This document shows positions 13,643-18,732 of a stretch of 18,732 nt of DNA, piece by piece (within the stretch, counting starts at the first letter, position 1; each line of letters begins with the position of its first letter). Made by a program: the position numbers and the translations under genes. The notes beneath the pieces were generated by a model. It worked only from the letters and a program-made list of their open reading frames with translations. It was not told the DNA's origin and did not search any database. The DNA is from Holophagales bacterium (GTDB taxonomy: Bacteria; Acidobacteriota; Holophagae; Holophagales; Holophagaceae): contig JAITFL010000198.1 in the NCBI GenBank assembly GCA_031281385.1, forward strand, positions 1 to 18,732, written 5' to 3'.

Positions 13643-15778
13643 ATGAATTTCAATAGATTGATCACTGTGGCGGCGGCACTTTGTGCAGTGTGCATTGGCA
13701 GCATAGCATCGGCACAGCAAGCCCTTGAAACCTTTTCATCCTTCAACGACTGGCTGCGGGCGGATGTCAAGGGCGTCAAAATTAGCGCGGACGGCAGTTT
13801 GCGCCTAGCCCCCAACGCTAGAAGGGCCGCGCAAATTCCAGAGGGCGTGGTGTGGTCGGCAGTCCCAGACAGCCAAGGCGGCGCTTTTCTTTCCGCCGGA
13901 ACCGAAGGAAAAATATTCCGCTACTCAAACGGCCAAGTGAGGCCCTTTATCCAGCTAAAGGGTGGAATGATATTCGCCATGACGCGCTTGGGCAATGACC
14001 TGATAGCGGCCACGAGCGCGGACGGCAAGCTGCATCGGATAAACCCCAACGGCGAATCCAAGCCGTTTGGAGAAATTGACGCAAGGGTGATATGGGCCCT
14101 GGCCTCAAATGGGACCGATGTTTTTATCGCCGGGGGCGGGGAGAGGGGCGCGACGCTTTACTTGGCAAGGGAAAATTCCGTAGCTAGACGGCTGGTTTCC
14201 ATACCCGAAGAAACTGCATTCACGACTATCGTTCAGGAAAGCCCTGGCGTTTGGATATTGGGCACGCATGGCAAGGGACTGGTCGCTAGGTTCACCCAAA
14301 TAGGCGAGCAGGTAGAGGTGCTTGCCGCTACGGGCTTTGAGGAAGTCAGGGCGCTGACGCTTCACGATGGGCAAATCTATTTCGGTGCCAACCAAGGCCT
14401 GGCGGAAAAAATGAGCTCGGGGCAGCTAGAGAACCGCGAAAGCTATCTTGTCACAAACGCAGGGTCTGTCCGCTCGACGGTGTTCAAATTGGACAAGGAG
14501 CGCATCCCCCAAGTGCTTTGGACCAGCAGCCTGAGCCAAGTATTTTCAATGGCCGCTTGGAAAGATCAGCTTTTGGTTGGCACCGGCAACCGCAGCCGCA
14601 TTTTTTCTGTCCCCCTTTCCGAAAAAGCCAGAGAGGCCGATCCCTTTGCAGTGCTGCAAGACTTGGGGGCCGCCCAAGTCACATCGCTCATGCCCGTTGG
14701 CGCAGACATCATAGCGGTGGCTTCAAACCCCGCAGAGATACACCTGCTCTCCGATTCGCTCGCCACTGAGGGGACGCTTGAGAGCCAGCCGCTTAGGGCA
14801 AACCCAATAGGGGACTGGGGGCGGATGTACCTCGATGCAGACAACCCCCAAGGCACCAACGCCGAAATACAGTTCAGGGTAGGTTCGACAGAAACGCCGG
14901 ATAGCACTTGGGGGCCGTGGAGCCCTCCGCTTCGCTCTGGGGAGAGGCCACAGATGAAGCCCACGCGCTTCGCCCAGTTCCGAATAAAGCTCACATCTAG
15001 CCGCGGGGGCGGAACTCCTATCGTAGAAGGCATAAGGGTTCATTATTCAAACAGGAACCTTGCGCCTATTTGGGAGGGCATAGACGTGATGCCTTCTGGC
15101 ATCGTCATACAGCGCTCTGCGCCAAGGGAAGACTTTGACACAACCGGCTACGACCGCATCCCCTTGGAGGCGCAAAAAATAATTCCATCCCTTGGCTGGG
15201 GCAGCTCGGAAAAAAGGGGGTTCAGAAGAGGCTCCCAAGCCTTCGTCTTTAGAGTGAATGACCCAAATGGCGACCAGTTGAGCTTTCGCATCAGGCTTGT
15301 GCCAGAGAATGGCCCCGCCATAGAATTGGAAAAAGGTTGGCAGGAGATGTTTTTCACATTCGACACCCTGCCCGTGCCAGACGGACGATACCGCCTTGAG
15401 GCGACTGCGACCGACGCACCATCCCAGCCGTTCAACGCGGCGCTGTCCAGCACTTGGCGCACAAACCCATTCATCGTTGACCACACCCCCCCGACGATAC
15501 CCGAGCTGCTGGCGACCCAAGACGGCGAAAACATAAGGGTGCGCTTTGTCGCAAAAGACGAGGCCTCAACAATCCAAGACGCGGCGATAAGCGCGGATGG
15601 CGAAAACTGGCTGTTCGTGCTGCCAGAGGACAGCATATTCGACCAAAAGGAAGAATCCTTTAACGTCCTAGTGCCCAAAGAGCGCGTCAAGGGCAGCCGG
15701 GTGATGATCCGAGTGTCAGACGCCTGCGGCAATGAGCAGTCTGCCACCGCGCTGATTGGTGAATCAAAGAGGCGGTGA
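13643..15778 (+). CDS. Secreted beta-propeller protein with C-terminal Ig-like domain
   Basis: A 711-residue protein with a signal peptide (1-25, A-S-A-Q cleavage region). ATG at 13643 is preferred to TTG 13634, which would put extra residues before the signal peptide; the ribosome site is weak either way. Residues about 65-390 contain repeated units of the kind V-W-S-A-V-P-D...G-x-I-F-R-Y, each with a hydrophobic strand then a G-T/N-x-G-K-I/L turn, consistent with a WD40/YVTN-like propeller. A middle region (about 395-475) has an R-F-A-Q-F-R-I-K-L segment, and the C-terminus (about 610-700) reads like an Ig/FnIII-type module with V-D-H-T-P-P and S-A-D-G-E-N-W. No catalytic motif is seen. It lies 67 bases after the S55 gene on the same strand, so the two may act together; the function is unknown. 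Confidence 0.8.
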   Translation: MNFNRLITVAAALCAVCIGSIASAQQALETFSSFNDWLRADVKGVKISADGSLRLAPNARRAAQIPEGVVWSAVPDSQGGAFLSAGTEGKIFRYSNGQVRPFIQLKGGMIFAMTRLGNDLIAATSADGKLHRINPNGESKPFGEIDARVIWALASNGTDVFIAGGGERGATLYLARENSVARRLVSIPEETAFTTIVQESPGVWILGTHGKGLVARFTQIGEQVEVLAATGFEEVRALTLHDGQIYFGANQGLAEKMSSGQLENRESYLVTNAGSVRSTVFKLDKERIPQVLWTSSLSQVFSMAAWKDQLLVGTGNRSRIFSVPLSEKAREADPFAVLQDLGAAQVTSLMPVGADIIAVASNPAEIHLLSDSLATEGTLESQPLRANPIGDWGRMYLDADNPQGTNAEIQFRVGSTETPDSTWGPWSPPLRSGERPQMKPTRFAQFRIKLTSSRGGGTPIVEGIRVHYSNRNLAPIWEGIDVMPSGIVIQRSAPREDFDTTGYDRIPLEAQKIIPSLGWGSSEKRGFRRGSQAFVFRVNDPNGDQLSFRIRLVPENGPAIELEKGWQEMFFTFDTLPVPDGRYRLEATATDAPSQPFNAALSSTWRTNPFIVDHTPPTIPELLATQDGENIRVRFVAKDEASTIQDAAISADGENWLFVLPEDSIFDQKEESFNVLVPKERVKGSRVMIRVSDACGNEQSATALIGESKRR

Positions 15779-15787
15779 GCCTTTTTT
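15745..15787 (+). terminator. Possible terminator of the propeller gene
   Basis: CACCGC (15745-15750) pairs with GCGGTG (15772-15777), with an inner GATT/AATC stem. Four bases later a run of six T follows (15782-15787). A smaller AGGC/GCCT stem immediately precedes the T run as an alternative. The structure overlaps the stop codon. The gap before the T run makes it imperfect. Confidence 0.4.
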
Positions 15788-15788
15788 G

Positions 15789-16340
15789 TCAATTCATTTT
15801 ATCTAGCTCCAGCAGCCCGTCAGGTGGGTCAATGCAGATCCGGCGGTTTGCCAAGTCTAGGTCGAACCAAGCTTTGATGTATGGGACGTCACGCAGGCCA
15901 CTGCGCCCTGGGCGCATGTCTTTGACTTTGACCATGTCATAGCCTGCGGGGGATGGCTCTAGCCCGACTACTTCGCCGACGAGTTCGTTTCCAGCGAACA
16001 CCCGGCAGCCTACCCAGTCGCGCCTGAATGATTCGCCGTCCGCCAATTCCGTTTGCCAGCGCGAAGCCCACAGCCCCCAGCCCTTGTACGGCTCGGACGC
16101 CGTCCTGTCTATTATTTGGCTGAACGCTAGGCATGGCCTGCCCTTGTGCCATCGAAATTCGCGCACGCTGACGGCCATGCAGCCCTGCGGGGAAGCATCG
16201 CCGCTGGACAAGTCCACGCTGGGCGGGGCCAGAAATAGCCCGTCATTGCTGGGTATGAGTTCGGGGGATTCCGTCGCCGAGTCCAGCAAGAACTCTCCTC
16301 TTAGCCCCTGCACTTTGGCCAGGCGGCCCAAGAGAAACAT
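15789..16340 (-). CDS. rimM: Ribosome maturation factor RimM
   Basis: A 183-residue 16S rRNA-processing factor that binds S19 and helps mature the 30S head. The N-terminal domain opens with G-R-L-A-K-V-Q-G-L-R-G-E, and its middle shows the D-R-T-A-S-E-P-Y-K-G-W-G-L pattern. The C-terminal PRC-barrel domain has D-W-V-G-C-R-V, V-G-E-V-V-G-L and V-P-Y-I-K-A-W-F ... D-P-P-D-G-L-L-E-L. Two adjacent ATGs exist: 16343 (overlapping the khpA stop as ATGA) lies one base from AGGAGG, while 16340 has four bases of spacing and is preferred. It ends the ffh-rpsP-khpA-rimM operon and converges on the propeller gene with a 10-base gap. trmD and rplS, which commonly follow, are not here. Confidence 0.92.
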   Translation of the reverse strand: MFLLGRLAKVQGLRGEFLLDSATESPELIPSNDGLFLAPPSVDLSSGDASPQGCMAVSVREFRWHKGRPCLAFSQIIDRTASEPYKGWGLWASRWQTELADGESFRRDWVGCRVFAGNELVGEVVGLEPSPAGYDMVKVKDMRPGRSGLRDVPYIKAWFDLDLANRRICIDPPDGLLELDKMN

Positions 16341-16609
16341 CATGCCTCCTGGGCCGTCTGTCCGTCTTCGTCGTCTTCCACAAGCTCCAAGTTGACGCTA
16401 AGCCCCTGTTTTTCGCCCGCTGCGCGGCAGAGGGAGCGGAGCGATGAAATCATCTTGCCATTTCTGCCTATTATTCTGCCGCGGTCGGCTTGGGGGGCGC
16501 GCAGCGACACGTCCACCTGCCTACCGTTTTTTTTGACTTCAACCGCAAGCTCTTTGGGAAAATCCAAAACTGGCTCTAAAACTTCTTTCAGAAAGGCTTC
16601 CAAGTCCAT
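16340..16609 (-). CDS. khpA: KhpA, KH-domain RNA-binding protein
   Basis: An 89-residue single-KH-domain protein (YlqC/KhpA family) that binds RNA, usually with KhpB. The KH signature is I-I-G-R-N-G-K (46-52, GxxG at 48-51) followed by a helix I-S-S-L-R-S-L. The C-terminus is acidic. ATG at 16609 follows an AAGGGGA site. It lies between rpsP and rimM, the usual place for khpA, and its stop overlaps rimM. Confidence 0.92.
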   Translation of the reverse strand: MDLEAFLKEVLEPVLDFPKELAVEVKKNGRQVDVSLRAPQADRGRIIGRNGKMISSLRSLCRAAGEKQGLSVNLELVEDDEDGQTAQEA

Positions 16610-16690
16610 CTCTGTCCCCTTGGGCGTCTAAGCAAATGCCACAAAATCCCTTTAGCCGGGGCCTTCCGGCGTATTGGAGATGGCCGCCGG

Positions 16691-16933
16691 TTATATGATT
16701 TTGTGCTTTTTGAGCAAATCCCTTACGGTCTTGGACGGCTGGGCGCCCTTGGTTATCCAGGATTTGACCTTTTCGGCGTCTATTCGGACAGTTTCGCCCG
16801 ACGTGGCTATGGGGTTTACAAACCCCAGAATTTCCAAGGCGCGCCCGGTAGGGATCCTGTCGCTTTCCGAAACGACAATGTGGTAAAAGGGGCGCTTTTT
16901 CGCGCCGTGGCGTGCAAGACGGATGGTGAGCAT
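16691..16933 (-). CDS. rpsP: 30S ribosomal protein S16
   Basis: An 80-residue protein with the S16 hallmark I-R-L-A-R-H-G-A-K-K-R-P-F-Y (4-17), then G-R-A-L-E-I-L-G-F-V-N-P (30-41) and the C-terminal W-I-T-K-G-A-Q-P-S (59-67). The length is standard for S16. An AAAGGAG ribosome site precedes the ATG at 16933. It lies 33 bases after ffh and 81 bases before khpA in the same operon; the latter gap holds a small GCCGG/CCGGC hairpin (16655-16670) without a T run. Confidence 0.98.
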   Translation of the reverse strand: MLTIRLARHGAKKRPFYHIVVSESDRIPTGRALEILGFVNPIATSGETVRIDAEKVKSWITKGAQPSKTVRDLLKKHKII

Positions 16934-16966
16934 GTGACTCCTTTGACTCCTTGGTGTGTCGTTGGC

Positions 16967-18319
16967 CTACATAAAAGGAAACTTGTTTTGTCCGGCCAAT
17001 GACTGTATTTTTTTCATAAAGCCGGGGTTGGATAACTGGGACATCATTTTTTTCATTTCTAAATACTGCTTGAGCAATTGATTGACCTCTTGAACCGTGC
17101 GGCCGCTACCCAGCGCGATCCGTCGCTTTCTTTTGGCGTCCAGCAGGTTGTGGTTCTTCCTCTCCTTTGGCGTCATGGAATCGAGTATCGCTTCCATGTG
17201 CTTCATGCGCTTGTCTGTGGCCGCATTTTCAAGCTGTCCCTTGAACTGGCTGATGCCGGGGAGCATTCCCAGCAGTTTGTTCATAGAACCCAGCTTTTTG
17301 ATTTGCTGGAATTGTGAGCGCATGTCTTCCAAAGAAAACTGATTTTTTTCTAGTTTTTTGGCTATCTTCTCTGCCTCGCCTTCGTCAATCTTTTCTTTGG
17401 CCTGTTCAATGAGCGTAAGCACATCGCCCATCCCCAAGATCCGCTGCGCCATTCTGTCTGGGTGGAACCTTTCTAGGTCGTCCGGTTTTTCTCCTGTGCC
17501 CACAAACTTTATTGGCTGCCCTGTGACCTGCTTGACGCTAAATGCGGCCCCGCCCCGGCTGTCGCCATCGGTTTTGGTGAGGATCACGCCAGTGAGGCCA
17601 AGTTTGTCGTTGAAGGCCCCCGCCGACCGCACTGCGTCCTGGCCGGTCATGGCGTCTGCGACAAACAGTATTTCATCGGGCCTGCAGGCGGCTTTGATGA
17701 CGGACAGCTCTTCCATCAGGTCTTCATTGATGTGCAGGCGCCCCGCAGTGTCTAGTATCAGCACGTCCCAGCCCTTGGCTTTAGCCTCTTCCAGTGCGGC
17801 CGTGCAGACTGTGACAGGGGTTTTTTCAAGGCTGCGGAACGACTGCGCTCCTGCTTCTTTGGCCACAATGTGCAGTTGCTCTATTGCCGCCGGGCGGCTT
17901 AGATCCGCTGGGGCCAGAAGCGGGCTGTGTCCATTTTTCTTGAGGTACTTGGCCAGTTTTGCACATGTAGAGGTTTTGCCGCTGCCCTGCAAACCAACCA
18001 TCATCACCACCGTTGGCGGGTTGGGCGCCATGTTCATCGGCTTTTCGTCTGTATGGCCGCCCATGATGTCGGTCAGTTCTTGGTACACGATGTCAATGAA
18101 CTGCTGCGCCGGGTTCAACCCCTTTAACACCAAGGAGCCCAAGGCCCTTTCCTTGACTCTTTGCAAAAATGTGCGGGCCACTTGGACATGCACGTCCGCC
18201 TCCAGAAGCGCCATCCGCACGTCCCGCAGGGCGTCCTCGATGTTTTTCTCCGTTAGGCTGGGCTGCCCCAAGAGCGACCTCATCGCCTTTGTGAGCTTGT
18301 CAGTCAGTGTTTCGAACAT
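16967..18319 (-). CDS. ffh: Signal recognition particle GTPase Ffh
   Basis: A 450-residue cytoplasmic SRP54-family protein that delivers nascent membrane proteins to the translocon. An N domain (1-100) precedes the G domain: G1 G-L-Q-G-S-G-K-T (109-116), D-T-A-G-R (190-194), T-K-T-D-G-D (248-253) and G-T-G-E (274-277). The methionine-rich M domain (about 300-450) contains the RNA-binding R-K-R-R-I-A-L-G-S-G segment and ends with several Met. The length is typical. The ATG at 18319 follows AAGGAA inside a tandem repeat (18322-18343). First gene of the ffh-rpsP-khpA-rimM operon. Confidence 0.98.
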   Translation of the reverse strand: MFETLTDKLTKAMRSLLGQPSLTEKNIEDALRDVRMALLEADVHVQVARTFLQRVKERALGSLVLKGLNPAQQFIDIVYQELTDIMGGHTDEKPMNMAPNPPTVVMMVGLQGSGKTSTCAKLAKYLKKNGHSPLLAPADLSRPAAIEQLHIVAKEAGAQSFRSLEKTPVTVCTAALEEAKAKGWDVLILDTAGRLHINEDLMEELSVIKAACRPDEILFVADAMTGQDAVRSAGAFNDKLGLTGVILTKTDGDSRGGAAFSVKQVTGQPIKFVGTGEKPDDLERFHPDRMAQRILGMGDVLTLIEQAKEKIDEGEAEKIAKKLEKNQFSLEDMRSQFQQIKKLGSMNKLLGMLPGISQFKGQLENAATDKRMKHMEAILDSMTPKERKNHNLLDAKRKRRIALGSGRTVQEVNQLLKQYLEMKKMMSQLSNPGFMKKIQSLAGQNKFPFM

Positions 18320-18321
18320 TA

Positions 18322-18343
18322 TTCCTTGATTTTCCTTGATTTT
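18322..18343 (-). repeat. Tandem TTCCTTGATT motif in the ffh leader
   Basis: The plus strand reads TTCCTTGATT twice with a 10-base period. On the minus strand these supply the AAGGAA ribosome site of ffh. A third copy, inverted, lies at 18444-18455 over the proposed -35 box. Confidence 0.6.
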
Positions 18344-18422
18344 TCAGTAGCCGCGAATTGCCTTGAACGCCTTGGGTGAGCTTGGAGTACACAGGCGCCT
18401 CTGCGCTCAAAGCTGAACAATG

Positions 18423-18451
18423 ATATTATCACCAAGTCCAAACAAAATCAA
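18423..18451 (-). promoter_or_regulatory. Candidate promoter of the ffh operon
   Basis: On the minus strand TTGATT (18446-18451), a 17-base spacer and TAATAT (18423-18428). Both hexamers are moderate matches. Transcription would start near 18416, giving a leader of about 97 bases before the ffh ATG. Confidence 0.45.
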
Positions 18452-18603
18452 GGAAAAGGCATAATGAGGCGGTTTGTACTGATGCGGCTACGCCGCGCCT
18501 AAATTATGGCGGATTGAGCATTTAGTGCCGGACAGAGCCTTGTTCCCGCCTGTATCGCCAACCTCGGAGCCATCTCTCAAGCATCTGCCCGCTCATCGAA
18601 GCC

Positions 18604-18663
18604 ATGTCCATGTATCAGCCCCTACATAGGGCAGTAGGCGAGGCGAGTACCCGGGGTCTGGGG
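18604..18663 (-). repeat. 60-bp dispersed repeat, copy 2 (inverted)
   Basis: The reverse complement of 10736-10795, differing at two positions by hand alignment. It abuts, with a 2-base gap, the large inverted repeat at 18666-18732. The two copies flank 7.8 kb of housekeeping genes, so they are unlikely to be ends of one intact element. Confidence 0.9.
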
Positions 18664-18665
18664 AA

Positions 18666-18732
18666 GCCGCCCTAGTGCAATGAGCGTTTGAGGCTGAAGT
18701 GCAGCCTCAAACGCTCATTGCACTAGGGCGGC
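18666..18732. repeat. Perfect inverted repeat with 31-bp arms and 5-base loop at window end
   Basis: The left arm 18666-18696 is exactly complementary to the right arm 18702-18732, with loop AAGTG (18697-18701). The right arm finishes on the last base given. The stem is far longer than an intrinsic terminator and no T run can be seen. It may be a natural hairpin (element end) or an assembly foldback at a contig edge. Confidence 0.85.

Larger units (their letters stand above)
18320..18732. other. Intergenic end of window, no supported gene
   Basis: Upstream of ffh this 413-base stretch holds the ffh leader and promoter, a GCGGC/GCCGC hairpin (18484-18496), about 100 bases with nothing recognisable (18503-18603), the second 60-bp repeat and the terminal inverted repeat. 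A 12-codon frame (18464-18502) with a purine-rich site is noted under findings. Confidence 0.6.

Overview
The window reads as chromosomal DNA of a Gram-negative (diderm) bacterium, dense with housekeeping genes. TonB/ExbB/ExbD, SecDF, several secreted proteins and a TonB poly-proline spacer all imply an outer membrane and a periplasm. A large secreted S55 (SpoIVB-type) peptidase followed by a secreted beta-propeller/Ig-like protein, together with an exbB-exbD-exbD-tonB set, makes me lean towards Acidobacteriota or a neighbouring phylum. That placement is inference from gene content, not a phylogenetic result.

Layout. Bases 1-477 hold the 3' end of a DUF512-family gene, closed by a bidirectional hairpin terminator. 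Bases 517-3210 (minus) form a tonB-exbB-exbD-exbD energy-transduction operon with a recognisable promoter (3345-3373) and a leader hairpin. Bases 3462-7846 (plus) are tgt-yajC-secDF, with tgt and yajC overlapping by 4 bases. The secDF stop codon directly abuts the stop codon of a convergent secreted S9-type hydrolase (7847-8863). A divergent SagB-type nitroreductase (9029-9694) has a textbook promoter. Next, on the minus strand, come tRNA-Pro(CGG) and an upstream dciA-like gene.

Bases 10250-10846 are an unusual non-coding stretch of about 600 bases, with degenerate 95-base-period repeats and one copy of a 60-bp dispersed repeat. It is followed by ymdB (minus). Then come the divergent S55 peptidase and propeller pair (plus), and finally the ffh-rpsP-khpA-rimM operon (minus), which lacks the trmD-rplS genes that often follow rimM.

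The last 400 bases are non-coding. They hold a second, inverted copy of the 60-bp repeat (58/60 identical), immediately followed by a perfect inverted repeat with 31-bp arms that finishes on the last base of the window.

Functionally the window groups export and envelope biology: SRP GTPase Ffh, the YajC/SecDF export motor and TonB-ExbBD proton-motive-force coupling, plus four signal-peptide proteins. It also carries translation and RNA functions (Tgt, RimM, S16, KhpA, tRNA-Pro), replication loading (DciA) and RNA/cyclic-nucleotide metabolism (YmdB). The best candidates for something undescribed are the S55 peptidase/propeller pair and the dispersed repeat plus terminal foldback. The rest is conventional.
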